Part shown: in pieces, positions 13,701-23,999 of the stretch
Layout of the letters: each line of letters starts with the position of its first letter
Position numbering within the stretch: the first letter of the stretch is position 1
Assembly: GCA_903813345.2 (NCBI GenBank)
Contig: CAIIXF020000004.1
Coordinates: forward strand, 25,233,985-25,297,984
DNA length: 64,000 nucleotides
Direction: 5' to 3'
Source: Owenia fusiformis
Lineage: Eukaryota; Annelida; Polychaeta; Sabellida; Oweniidae
Notes under the pieces: generated by a model
Databases searched by the model: none
What the model saw: the letters and a program-made list of their open reading frames with translations, nothing else
Told to the model about the DNA's origin: nothing
Made by a program: the position numbers and the translations under genes

Positions 13701-16700
13701 GGTGCCATTCCTTCTTTCCTTTTGAATTGTGTAGAATTCATAATCTTTCAACTCTAGATCTGATTTCAAAATGTCCCTTCCTCTTTTACGTCTAATTATG
13801 TTTTACTCAGAATTAACCGAAGAAAACCTATTTGTACTTGTAATAAAGCATTATTTGCCAATTTACGAGCTGTATGAATATTTCATTAAAAAACTCTTAA
13901 GTGCTGTTGAACAATCTATGTTGGATATAAAATATTTTACAAGTGATTGCAAATTCAACCATAATAGACAATATAGGATATACATGTATCTATCTTTTTG
14001 AGATAATTCCAAATTCTCAACTCAAAATTTAATATCACAAAATATCTAAAATTGATCATTGTATAACTTTAAAAGAAAAACAAAGAAAATTGGAGAAATC
14101 GGGAAATAGCCAGAGTTTCAAATTGACCCTTGCAATTTTTCCCACGAACAAAATTCTGTTTTTCTTAAATCATGAAATAAAACATACTGAGTGGAATAAG
14201 CAACAAACAAAATAAACTTTATGTATCAATAAAACACACAACATTTTGTAGAAATTTAAGAAAATTTTGCCCTCCATGAAATCCTAGAGAAAGAAATGTG
14301 TAAAATGTGATAAATTAAGCAAGATTGGGTAGATGATCTTTTATGGAAAAGTAGTGTGAATACGGTTCAAATAGTAAATTAAAACAAATTGCAATTTGTG
14401 TACAAACCACTTATATAGCCCTGATATAGAGTAATTAATAAGTAGGACAGTGATTTAAACTTCTCTGTAACCCAGCCACCTTGAGAAAAAATAAAGTAGT
14501 GGCAGATTAGTACGCCGTAAATATCTCAAATATTTATCCAATTAAGCCTAATGGTAATTTTCATTAATGGATCATAAAATCGTGAATTCCAGTGTTCTGG
14601 TGCACTCATAGATTAACTCGATTGGACCAAAAGTGTCAAACACAGGATTGGGCAAAGATAAAAATATTAAAATTGGTTTTGCTATTTATTTTGTTTGTGT
14701 GTATTTTTTCGGTCTTGATTTTTTTATACAATATAATAATATCAAAAATAAAGTACACGTAGCTTTAGTTTCACAAATAGACGCATCTGTGGTATGATTT
14801 GACTTAGTTTTTAAATAATTCTTAAAATTTTGAATGAAGTGACTATTTCTCCAAAAGAATAAACTTCTTCATGTTCTTGCATTTCCATAATGTAGAGTGT
14901 TGACTACATGTCTGTTTTTCTTTATTCCTTGTTGATTTCACTCATTTTTCTATAAACTTGTTGATTTCTTGCATTTCTATACAATTTAGAGTGTTAACTA
15001 CATGCCTATTTACTTTATTTCTACCTGATTCCACTCTTATTTCTCAATTTCACATTTCAAAAATGACCCCATGACATTATCTATTTGCAGACGGAAGGTG
15101 GTTCTTGGAAAGCAGAATTTCAGATGTGCTGGGTGTGGTATGAAAGTAGAGCAAGGTGAGATAAACATTTCCTTATAAGGTAGTCCATCCTTATAAGGTA
15201 TTCCACAGCCAATCTCGGCCATCTAAGCTCTAAGTACTGCTCTGCATTTTTTTTTTTTTTTTTATTTTATTTATTGATTTCTCAATTCACCCCGTATAGG
15301 GTTTAAGAATATACAAAAGACAAGCTTAACTAATACAGTAACAAGCATTAAAATAACATTTATATGTGTACTTTTTTGCCCAGCCTCGATTAAAAATTTA
15401 TTAAAGTTATATTAATACATGTATATTTTTGTTTGAATTCATTAATTTCTCAAACTTCTGTGTGTTTGGACTTATTATAGCTACCCAAAAATGGTTTAAA
15501 TGGTCATTTTTCATAATTATGCTATCGATATGCCATAATGTACTCACAAAAAATCAATTAGAATAGCAAATAAATTGAATAAATACATCTTCTATTCCAG
15601 GTTTTATCAAGAGATTCCGATATTGCGAATATCTCGGAAAATATTTCTGCCAGTGTTGCCATAGTAATGATACAGCATTTATACCAGGAAGGATTCTCCA
15701 AAAATGGGACTTTACGAAATATAGCGTGTCGAACTTTTCACGGGATCTCCTAGAGCGCATGTTCTTTGACCCGTTATTTAATATATTAGACTGCGGCCCT
15801 GGATTGTATAAGAAAAGTCGAACATTGGAACAAGTCAGAGAATTTCGAATGCAGTATTATCATCTGGTACCACTTGTCAGAACATGTAGATTCGCAACAG
15901 AGTGAGTATTGATTGAAATATCACGGATGTAGAGAGGATTCGAGGCAAAGTTAAAAAAGGCTAAGCAAAATAACTTTAGCGAAAGAGGATATTTTATTTT
16001 ATCCTATAATTAGTGTACTAAATGTATAATAACATTAAAAAATAAATTTGATATTTATTGGCAAAATGAATATCCGGATATCGTAACAGCGGAGGATATC
16101 GTAACGATATACTCCGGGCGGAGGATATTGTGAAGATATACTCCGCTTGTTGATTTCCCGCCAAATTGACTCCATTTAGCATGAAATTCATTTTGCAATG
16201 ATATTATACATTTATTACACTCCTTGTAAGTGTAGGATAATAAGAACATCCTATAATACCACTATTAGGGCATTTGTTCACAGTTTCAGTGAAAAATCTA
16301 GAAATTATTATTTTTCAAAGATTTGCAGTTGCCTCGTCTTCCTCAAACCTAGCTTTTATTCACATCCTTGAGTTTTCTTCTACCATAAATTCACTCTTGT
16401 GTTCATGAGCAACCCATTTGCCTTATCAGTAATGATTATGTTATTTGTTTTTATTTGTCGGTTCCAATTATTAAAGGGAATCAGATCTATAGGGGTGACA
16501 AAATTACAACTGACCTACCAATCTATTCCTTACAATATCAAATACAATATCTCCAAAAAGATTCATGATATGTTATAAATTGGTGAAGTTATTATGAATT
16601 CAAAGTGCAAAAATAGGTGAAAAATGTGTAAATTCTCCGAAATAATAAGAATGGTAACCATTCTTAGACTAATAGAAAAATAATACATTATTGTAAAAAT

Positions 16701-19700
16701 CTTTAGTTTTCCTAAAATAAAGTCTGCATTTTGGGGATTTTTAGAAAATAGACATGACAAGGAATGACATCAGCCAGAAATATTCTAAAATTGAAACAAT
16801 TTTTCGTTGACCTGCTCGCTAGATCTGATTCTCTCTTTAATGGTTTATCGGATGACTGTTAGATGTTAATAAGGTACTTTGAAAAATATACTAAACAATA
16901 CAATTAGACAAACAGAGTATCTTATGCATTTCTAGGGGCTAGGTATAGTAGAATGAAATTGCAAAGCATGGTTTATATACTGTAAAATGAGTGTAGTTTT
17001 TTGAACTACATAATTTTACATACATATTTGAGAATCTGGCCCAATTTAATTAACAGTCCACACTACATGTACATGTATATTGTATCTATATTGTGCCTCA
17101 CATTATAGCCTCACCATAATCAAACATCACCAGATAATTGAGATATCAATTGCAATGTATGTTTTGCAGATTAATGGTAGTGATTGAGCAGCAGCCTTCT
17201 CATTGGTCAGATGACCCACACACCTACTCACTCAGTGACCTTGTGCAGGTACTGGAACTATTTTCATCCAATTTACTGGAACTATTTTCATCCAATTTAT
17301 TTTTGCCAATACTCATATTATGTCACCAGATGTGGTGACACATTGTAATGTTCTCCAACTTTTTGGGGCATGGTGTTCTGCAGTTTGAGTTTGGCAGTCA
17401 GCATGTGTAACAAATGGCAGGTGGTGACATTTTGCATGTTAAAGCCTTGCTATCAGTTATTTATAGAGAAAATTGTTTTTCCTTCTATCTGTACAATCAT
17501 GCAATCAATTTCTGATTTCTGAAAATTATCTTATTCAACGCATACTTGTTCAATTCATTATATAACCATATATCAACATCATGTATATTTTAATTGTTTG
17601 TAACAAATTGATTGTTTTCGCCAGGTGAAACACAGAGAACTTCTGCCAGTTGTAAAGAAACATGTGACTGAGTGCATTAAACATGTGAAACAGTGCCAGG
17701 TTAGTATGCCATTTCATAAATGTTTGTATGCCGTTTTTGTATGTTATTTCACAAATGTCATTATGCCATTTTACGAATCTTAGTATGCCATTTTAGGAAT
17801 TTTAGTATGCCATTTCACAGATGCTATAATCCCATTTCACAAATGTTATTATGCCATTTTACGAATCTAAGTATGCCATTTCACAAATATTAGTATGCCA
17901 TTTTATGAATCTTAGTATGCCATTTCACAAATATTAGTATGCCATTTTATGAATCTTAGTATGCCATTTCACAAATATTAGTATGCCATTTTATGAATCT
18001 TAGTATGCCATTTCACAAATATTAGTATGCCTTTTCATAAATGATGGTATGCCATTTGTCAAATGCCATTTCATAAAATTTTAATATGCCATTTTCCAAA
18101 TATTGTATGCCATTTCACTTGTGCTAATATGCCATTTCACAAAAAATGCAATTAACAATGTTCTACATATATTAGATAGAGAACTTATACAGTTTATAAA
18201 ACCATATTGTCCATACAAAGAAATAATTGGAAATTGATACAAAATATACAAACCAAAATTATGCATAGAAACAGTCGGATGCATTTCTTTCTTTCTTGAT
18301 AATCTTAATTCTCACTGTATTACAATGTATGTATTTGTTTCAGTTATGCCAGGCCAAGGGGTTCATTTGTGAGCTGTGTAACAACTCCAATGATATCATA
18401 TTTGCATATGAGTTGAACAGAGTGATGCAATGTATTACAATGTATGTATTTGTTTTAGCTATGCCAGGCCAAGGGGTTCATTTGTGAGCTGTGTAACAAC
18501 TCCAATGATATCATATTTGCATATGAGTTGAACAGAGTGATGCATTGTATTACAATGTATGTATTTGTTGTTTTAGCTATGCCAGGCCAAGGGGTTTATT
18601 TGTGAGCTGTGTAACAACTCCAATGACATCATATTTGCATATGAGTTGAACAGAGTGATGCAATGTATTACAATGTATGTTTTTGTTTCAGTTATGCCAG
18701 GCCAAGGGGTTCATTTGTGAGCTGTGTAACAACTCCAATGATATCATATTTGCATATGAGTTGAACAGAGTGATGCAATGTATTACAATGTATGTACTTG
18801 TTGTTTTAGCTATGCCAGGTCAAGGGGTTCATTTGTGAGCTGTGTAACAACACCAATGATATCATATTTGCATATGAGTTGGACAGAGTGATGCATTGTA
18901 TTACAATGTATGTTTTTGTTTTAGTTATGCCAGGCCAAGGGATTCATTTGTGAGCTGTGTAACAACTCCAATGACATCATATTTGCATATGAGTTGAACA
19001 GAGTAATGCAATGTATAACAATGTATGTTTTTGTTGTTTTAGCTATGTCAGGCCAAGGGGTTCATTTGTGAGCTGTGTTACAACTCCAATAACATCATAT
19101 TTGCATATGAGTTGAACAGAGTGATGCAATGTATTACAATGCATGTATTTGTTTCAGTAATGCCAGGCCAAGGGATTCATTTGTGAGCTGTGTAACAACT
19201 CCAATGACATCATATTTGCATATGAGTTGAACAGAGTGATGCAATGTATTACAATGTATGTATTTGTTGTTTTAGCTATGCCAGGCCGAGGGGTTTATTT
19301 GTGAGCTGTGTAACAACTCCAATGATATCATCTTTGCATATGAGTTGAACAGAGTGATGCAATGTATTACAATGTATGTATTTGTTGTTTTAGCTATGCC
19401 AGGCCAAGGGGTTTATTTGTGAGCTGTGTAACAACTCCAATGACATCATATTTGCATATGAGTTGAACAGAGTGATGCAATGTATTACAATGTATGTTTT
19501 TGTTTCAGTTATGCCAGGCCAAGGGATTCATTTGTGAGCTGTGTAACAACTCCAATGATATCATATTTGCATATGAGTTGAACAGAGTGATGCATTGTAT
19601 TACAATGTATGTTTTTGTTTTAGCTATGCCAGGCCAAGGGGTTCATTTGTGAGCTGTGTAACAACTCCAATGATATCATATTTGCATATGAGTTGAACAG

Positions 19701-21978
19701 AGTGATGCATTGTATTACAATGTATGTTTTTGTTTTAGCTATGCCAGGCCAAGGGGTTCATTTATGAGCTGTGTAACAACTCCAATGATATCATATTTGC
19801 ATATGAGTTGAACAGAGTAATGCATTGTATTACAATGAATGTATTTGTTTCAGTTATGCCAGGCCAAGGGGTTCATTTGTGAGCTGTGTAACAACTCCAA
19901 TGATATTATATTTGCATATGAGTTGAACAGAGTAATGCATTGTATTACAATGTATGTTTTTGTTTTAGCTATGCCAGGCCAAGGGGTTCATTTGTGAGCT
20001 GTGTAACAACTCCAATGATATCATATTTGCGTATGAGTTGAACAGAGTAATGCATTGTATTACAATGTATGTATTTGTTTCAGTTATGCCAGGCCAAGGG
20101 GTTCATTTGTCAGCTGTTTAACAACTCCAATGATATCATATTTGCATATGAGTTGAACAGAGTGATGCAATGTATTACAATGTATGTTTTTGTTGTTTTA
20201 GCTATGTCAGGCCAAGGGGTTCATTTGTGAGCTGTGTAACAACTCCAATGATATCATATTTGCATATGAGTTGAACAGAGTAATGCATTGTATTACAATG
20301 AATGTATTTGTTTCAGTTATGCCAGGCCAAGGGGTTCATTTGTGAGCTGTGTAACAACTCCAATGATATCATATTTGCATATGAGTTGAACAGAGTGATG
20401 CAATGTATTACAATGTATGTTTTATTGTTTTAGCTATGCCAGGCCAAGGGGTTCATTTGTGAGCTGTGTAACAACTCCAATGATATCATATTTGCATATG
20501 AGTTGAACAGAGTGATGCAATGTCCTGGTAAGTTCACTTTATTATTATCTTCTATAATGCCTTGGTCACATTTGCTCCGATTTTCACTACGGCACCTGGC
20601 CGATTGAGTATTTTGTTCAAAATTGAATACAATATTGAACAAAACACTCAATCGGCCAGGCGCCTGCCGATGGATCGGAGCAAATGTGACCCAGGCATAA
20701 GCATTGTTATATGATGGCCACTTGATGATGATAAGAGGGTATATCTATGCATATATCAAAATAATAAATGCCGCAATATATAATTTTATCTCATAATAAA
20801 TATCTCAGATCATGTTGAAGAGTTTTCATTTTAAATTATATCAAAATCATTATGACTACATGTATGTCCCCTTCACATATCAGTACAGGCCAAAATTGAA
20901 GTATGGAAGTTGTAATGTTATTTTCCTTTGGTTTAAATTATGCGTTCATGTCATTTCTGTTTGTTTTTAGACTAAAGCCTGTTTCCATAGTGACCAATAT
21001 GTTTTGCTTGTTTTTAGACTGTAAGGCCTGCTTCCATGGTAACCAATGTTTTGTTTGTTTTTAGACTGTAAAGCCTGTTTCCATAGTGACCAATATGTAT
21101 TGTTTATTTTTAGACTGTAAAGCCTGCTACCATAGTGACTGTTATATACCAGATAAATGTCCCAAATGTTCCAGGCTTGAGCTAAGGTCAGTAGCTAGTG
21201 TCAATATTGTATAGCAGTTAAGTATTGAAACATATTATTTGTATATCTCTATTGTAGCGTTGCCAGGAGGAGGCAAGTGAGGCATTTGCCTCTTCACTTT
21301 TTAACATCATTTGAGAAAACTTCCTCTATCATTGAAGAGTTGTAAATTAATTAATTTTAAACTTTTAAACTTTTAATCCATTTTGGAATCTGAATGATGG
21401 AAATGTTTCTTACAAGACGATTTTCCATGATGGAGTTGCATGTACAGTAAGTAGAGTACACAGCCAAAAATAATTCGGCATCAAAAAAATTCGGCTCTGT
21501 TCCGGCACTGTTTCGACCCCGTTCCGGCACCGAAACCTTTTGATACCAAAAATTTGCCACCGGACTAGTCAGTCCATTTATTATCTCTGCTCTGAGGTCT
21601 ATATTACAATTCGAACATGAAAACTCACCAAAATGTTTCAAATATTCATTTGGGCCTGCAATTACAAGGGGCCGCCATTATGATGTCACACATTACTCGT
21701 ATTACCAGGGGTATTGTTCGGGAATATACTCCGGGGGAAATGTTGACTTTGTTCACAGTTTATAGAAGGCGTGAATACAGTCATGTTCGAATCTCTTTTA
21801 CTGTATTTCCTTTTTAAGTGCACTTTCTCACTCTACTTACATTTTAAAACATGACATGATTCTTTTTTTTACATTCTTTTTTTTAACATGACATAATTCT
21901 ATGATAGGATTATTTTCTCATTTCAGGAGGAGCAGATTGGCTGCAAAGACCCCTTCTAAAGATGATGAAAACAGCTGA
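4765..21978 (+). CDS. RUBCN: Rubicon/Pacer-family autophagy regulator, 3' part, 13 exons
   Basis: Exons: 4765-4815, 5302-5382, 6156-6258, 6718-6856, 8176-8235, 8775-8848, 15091-15155, 15601-15901, 17170-17248, 17625-17699, 20434-20527, 21114-21186, 21927-21978 (TGA). All have AG/GT borders and matching phases, giving about 415 codons; the N-terminus (RUN domain expected) is outside the window. Seen: an acidic/serine-rich stretch ([16 protein letters not shown]), then [13 protein letters not shown] and [18 protein letters not shown], then a full Rubicon-homology domain. That domain runs from [18 protein letters not shown] through [54 protein letters not shown] and [12 protein letters not shown] to [11 protein letters not shown] and CPKC. 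In this family (Rubicon, Pacer, PLEKHM1, DEF8) the Cys/His clusters bind zinc and the domain contacts Rab7 on late endosomes and autophagosomes. Exon 6156-6258 has an internal 39-bp duplication ([10 protein letters not shown] / [10 protein letters not shown]). Rubicon (inhibitor) and Pacer (activator) cannot be told apart without the N-terminus. Confidence 0.9.
5690..5825. repeat. Short foldback (inverted repeat)
   Basis: The left arm (about 5693-5752: GTTATGTACTGGGAGG, then GGATATGGGGTTTATCC) pairs with the right arm (about 5767-5822: GGATGAACCCAATATCC, then ACCATACATAAC), with GATATGCATATCT in both arms. It looks like a non-autonomous foldback sequence in a Rubicon intron. Confidence 0.6.
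5827..6092. mobile_element. TIR element, TTTATCCTAT family
   Basis: A 266-bp element with imperfect terminal inverted repeats: TTTATCCTATACCTAGTAGA at the left, and the right end ends in CATAGGATAAA, its complement. Inside is a threefold repeat of ACCGGAAGCGGGAAGATATGC. It shares the TTATCCTA terminus with the elements at 15999-16240 and 31133. No transposase remains. Confidence 0.7.
6880..7425. repeat. About 125-bp tandem array just after a Rubicon donor
   Basis: About four units of roughly 120-145 bp. Each holds AGAGGAATCAGCAAGGAATA, AAGTAAACAGGCATGTAGT and ACTCTAAATTGTATAGAAAT. The array starts some 25 bp downstream of the donor at 6857. A related copy lies in reverse orientation at about 14875-15060 in a later intron of the same gene. 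Confidence 0.8.
8365..8510. repeat. Dispersed repeat, copy 1 of 3
   Basis: The segment ACATACTG..AGTCTCCAAC, then GGCATCTGTAGCAAATGGCA, then GACATTTTGCATGTGAAAGC recurs at about 17325-17455 and 33468-33605. Coding capacity and terminal repeats were not found. Confidence 0.7.
8940..9158. mobile_element. Palindromic MITE, copy 1
   Basis: A long inverted repeat beginning TTATGCCTTGGTCACATTTT and ending in the complement, CATATGTGACCAAGGCATTA. The inner palindrome (ATTGAGTATTTTGTTCAAAA / GAACAAAACACTCAATCGG) is partly duplicated in tandem, so the right arm appears twice (about 9024-9068 and 9091-9143). A second, simpler copy is at 20554-20700 in the same host gene. Confidence 0.8.
9610..10058. 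repeat. 34-bp minisatellite, about 13 copies
   Basis: Unit TTTTTATGGCCCACCCTATA + TTCCACATATCTTA, with CATACCCCA variants. Since 34 is not a multiple of three the frame rotates each unit; all three frames stay open, which produces spurious 144-174 aa frames. The array begins immediately beyond the stop codon of the homeobox gene (10071). Its left flank (9513-9545, CTATGCACACCTTTTTACAG) resembles the gene's 3' coding end (10079-10110). Confidence 0.9.
10071..13741 (-). CDS. PRD-class homeobox protein, nested in a Rubicon intron
   Basis: Three exons on the minus strand: 13669-13741 (ATG at 13741), 13073-13221, and 10071-10760 (TAA). They sum to 912 nt, 303 aa. The N-terminus is only about 28 residues long. 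The homeodomain is residues 29-88: [34 protein letters not shown], then [11 protein letters not shown]. The intron falls between homeodomain positions 46 and 47 (IQ^VWFQN), a classic PRD-class site, and position 50 is Gln. W-Q-L-E-E-L-E and HYPDVF-REA-A-RLDL recall Unc-4/UNCX, but positions such as VFRLT and LNEERIQ are divergent, so the orthology group is open. The C-terminal exon encodes a repetitive S-I-L-A-N-Q-type stretch. The family acts as nuclear sequence-specific transcription factors. The whole gene lies antisense inside the 8849-15090 intron of the Rubicon-like gene. Confidence 0.85.
11120..13072 (-). repeat. Array of homeobox exon end plus donor, about 27 copies
   Basis: Read on the minus strand, each unit contains CAATGAGGAGAGAATTCAG|G followed by TTAGTGCTTGTATTTC. 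These are the last ~19 bases of the homeodomain exon, its GT donor and the adjoining intron. Units come in two main sizes (about 66 bp lacking GGTCAGA, about 73-80 bp with it) and are ordered as higher-order repeats: about 213 bp in the left part (11400-12060) and an almost invariant 146 bp in 12058-12872. The functional donor is the first one met by the transcript (13072/13071). The others are intronic decoys, and reading past the first donor soon hits an in-frame stop. Confidence 0.95.
13742..14874. other. Intron/5' flank of the homeobox gene, no feature seen
   Basis: AT-rich DNA upstream of the homeobox start and within the Rubicon intron. It should contain the homeobox promoter and 5' UTR, but I cannot recognise a TATA box or start site with confidence. 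Confidence 0.4.
14875..15060 (-). repeat. Inverted copy of the 6880-7425 repeat
   Basis: GTTGACTACATG, TTTCTTGCATTTCTATA and CAATTTAGAGTGTTAACTAC are reverse complements of parts of the 6880-7425 array. It ends about 30 bp before the acceptor at 15090. Confidence 0.75.
15999..16240. mobile_element. TTATCCTA TIR element, copy A
   Basis: The left end TTATCCTATAATTAGTGTAC and the right end (complement TTATCCTACACTTACAAGGA) form terminal inverted repeats, both leading into AATGTATAAT. The interior holds repeats of CGGAGGATAT..GATATACTCCG, which is a small palindrome. A related copy without a clear right end is at 31133-31370. Confidence 0.75.
16380..16900 (-). repeat. Dispersed repeat, inverted partner at 30035-30170
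   Basis: GTTCATGAGCAACCCATTTG, TCAGTAATGATTATGTTATT and, after an intervening segment, TAATGGTTTATCGGATGACT reappear on the other strand at 30035-30170, where they are contiguous. Either the copy here has an insertion (about 16470-16840) or the other has a deletion. Confidence 0.65.
17252..17299. repeat. 24-bp duplication at a Rubicon donor
   Basis: Two tandem copies of CTGGAACTATTTTCATCCAA+TTTA start at intron position +4, directly after the GTA of the donor at 17249. Confidence 0.9.
17325..17455. repeat. Dispersed repeat, copy 2 of 3
   Basis: Shares TCTCCAACTTTTTGG, then GTGTAACAAATGGCAGGTGG, then TGACATTTTGCATGTTAAAG with the copies at 8365 and 33468. Confidence 0.7.
17701..18140. repeat. 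22-24-bp array starting at a Rubicon donor
   Basis: About 18 imperfect units of TTAGTATGCCATTTCACAAA+TA begin at the second base of the intron (donor GT at 17700-17701), so the first unit overlaps the donor. Variants contain TTTTATGAATC or TTTACGAATC, and 44-bp dimers dominate at 17870-18020. Confidence 0.85.
18330..20433 (+). repeat. Tandem array of a Rubicon zinc exon: 18 decoys before the real one
   Basis: Nineteen units of about 113-119 bp, counting the functional copy at 20434-20527. Each contains a T-rich tract, a TTTTAG or TTTCAG acceptor, and an exon copy reading [20 protein letters not shown] then [10 protein letters not shown]. This carries the CxxC-type knuckle of the Rubicon-homology domain. 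Each decoy then runs into ATTACAATGTATGT and the next acceptor. Only the last copy has TGTCCTG|GTAAGT, a good donor that joins in phase to the next exon. Some copies carry changes that would hurt a zinc site: about 19762 Cys to Tyr, about 20110 Glu to Gln and Cys to Phe. They therefore look unselected. Confidence 0.95.
20554..20700. mobile_element. Palindromic MITE, copy 2
   Basis: Near-perfect inverted repeat. The left end is TAATGCCTTGGTCACATTTG, and the right end GCAAATGTGACCCAGGCATA is its complement. It has the same centre as the copy at 8940-9158 but only one right arm. It sits 27 bp after the donor of exon 20434-20527. Confidence 0.85.
20965..21113 (+). repeat. Decoy copies of the DCKACY exon start with acceptor
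   Basis: Three upstream copies (about 20970, 21018 and 21064) of TTTTTAG|ACTGTAAAGCC followed by TG(T/C)TTCCATAGTGACC precede the functional acceptor at 21113. Each holds a polypyrimidine tract, AG and 25-30 bases resembling the exon that encodes [10 protein letters not shown]. The unit is about 45 bp. Confidence 0.9.
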
Positions 21979-22942
21979 CAGAACTCTATAGCAACCAGAT
22001 AATCTCTACAGCAACATCCTTATAAGGATAAATTGTTATTGCTATGGCAATGGCATAATAATCGCTATAGCAGTTTAAAACAATCATGCATTGGCATATT
22101 GATTAATGCCATAGTGTGATTAATGCCATTGAGCAGCTTAGTGCTCAAATGGGAAGTTTTCAAGTTCAACATATCACCATAATATCAGGAATGAGACTTA
22201 TCATCACTGTTTATGACAAAAGATGGCTCTGTTGGTCAGATTCAGCCCCAGAAAGAATCTTTTTAACACTACATTTAACCAATGCTGCCCTGAGGGTCAG
22301 AGCTACTTTAATGTAGATAAAGCTCTCTTTTGAAAGAAAAATTAAATCGGAAAAAGTATGCTCAACATGAATGAGAGAACAGAACCAGAATATACATGTT
22401 GATAGGGTCCCATAACAGTGATCTCCCCAGCATTATACCATTTTCCCTTTTCTTAGTTTTAAAAATTCAGTATGTTTATCATAAACTAAATTGATCAAGG
22501 CATCTTGGTTCAATCAAAAATTAAAGCCAAAACACACTTGGGCAATTTGAATGTACAAAATATAAGCTCTGAGACATGTGCTCTCAAGATAAAAAGCCCA
22601 TGCTCTGAGATTACGATTTATTGAAGAAATATATAGGGATGTTCCAGTATAACGTTCCAATTACTTTATTTATAAATCATGCTGTTTAAAAATAGTCACC
22701 CGTAATTAAGAGTTTGGATGACATAGAGCCATTTTTGTGTGCAGCCATTGGCGTTAAGTCACTATTGTTACCGATTTCTGATCTTGTTTTAGGATAATCC
22801 TTCAAGAGAATTGGGTTTCCTAGAGAAATTCTGGCATATTTTTGAAACGATTGCTTCCATTCCATTCTTTGCCAACATCACTCATTCATTCTAATTCTTT
22901 TAATGAGAAGAAAGCTTGGGGTTTTAAACACAAAGCACTACC
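21979..22942. other. Rubicon 3' UTR and downstream flank
   Basis: Follows the TGA at 21976-21978. I found no AATAAA close to the stop; the nearest clear cluster is near 24541. Short open frames here have no recognisable similarity. Confidence 0.4.
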
Positions 22943-22950
22943 CTGCATGC

Positions 22951-23533
22951 TAGTGGTGTCAATTAACCGCTTGAGCATTAACCGGTTAACCTTTTTTTTT
23001 TACCGGTTAAAGTCGGTTAACCGGCGGGAAATTTGAACTGATAATTTCAAATGAAATCTTCATCTTCGATCTTGAAAGTTGAAAAAAATTGGAAAAATGA
23101 TATATCGGCGTTTATTTTTACGTTCGTCAAGCTTTACTCTATTCTATGTAAGTAAGCGCGGGAAAGCAATGTGGCAGGAATTAAAGTTGCTGATTGGATG
23201 TTTGTAAGGAATTATCGGACCTATCACATGTATGAGTAGCTCACATGAAACTGACGCTTGAAAAACAAACAGCTTAAAATGCAAAGTAAGCGCGGGAAAG
23301 CAATGTGGCAGGGATTAAAGTTGCTGATTGGATGTTTGTAAGGAGTTATAGGACTTATGACATGTATGAGTAGCTTACGTGAAACTGACACCATAAAACC
23401 AAACGGATTAGCATGCAAAATGCAAAAAAGCGCGGGAAATAACAGAATTATACACGGTCAACTAACCGCCCATAAAAACACAGACCGGTCAAGGCATTAT
23501 CGGCGGTTAACCGGTTAATACTTGACACCTCTA
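22951..23533. mobile_element. hAT-type non-autonomous element with 8-bp TSD
   Basis: Ends TAGTGGTGTCAATTAACCG and, at the right, the complement TAGAGGTGTCAAGTATTAAC. Inverted copies of ATTAACCGGTTAACC lie inside the ends. It is flanked by a perfect 8-bp duplication CTGCATGC (22943-22950 and 23534-23541), the target length typical of hAT transposons. The 583-bp interior has no transposase. It does hold a tandem duplication of about 130 bp (AAGTAAGCGCGGGAAAGCAA at about 23151 and 23286, with a third partial copy near 23427). Confidence 0.9.
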
Positions 23534-23772
23534 CTGCATGCAGTCTAGTTATCGATGAAGAGCTCTTTTAAGAAGCCAAGTCGAACAAATGCAAAGGGTA
23601 CTGAAGTATGCTATTAGTATGTGTGAAAATCGAAAAGTGGAGGCTCATTTGTTGATAGTACTTGATCTTCCTTTAAGTAAGAATTATGAGAAATTAGCCA
23701 AACTAATTCAAAGCCAAATTCATGGATATAAATTGCCAAATTAAATCATGTTAAAGTGAAAATGGTGTAATA

Positions 23773-23849
23773 CAGGGTGACTCAAAAATGAAACAGTGAG
23801 GTTGTTATTTCGAAGTTATAGATAGTTTCATCTTTTTAGTGTCACCCTG
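23773..23849. mobile_element. Mini TIR element, CAGGGTGACTC
   Basis: A 77-bp sequence with CAGGGTGACTCAAAAATGAA at the left and a complementary right end, TTTTTAGTGTCACCCTG. A TA precedes it and TG follows. It resembles Tc1/mariner-like miniature elements. Confidence 0.55.
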
Positions 23850-23999
23850 TGTGTCAGATGTCATCATGAAAAATCTAACAGACATTATCGGAGGGAGATA
23901 TGCAGATTACTCAATTAGTACAAAATGAGTGCTCCTGGCATGAAGGCTCATGAGTATGAACTGACATAGTACTGATATTATAAGTTATTGAATGAATTA

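Noticed and set aside
16055-16249. 64-aa minus-strand protein
   Set aside because: It falls entirely inside a TTATCCTA-type TIR element.
18296-18487. 63-aa protein containing the Rubicon knuckle
   Set aside because: It is a decoy exon copy read through its intronic flanks and lacks a donor.
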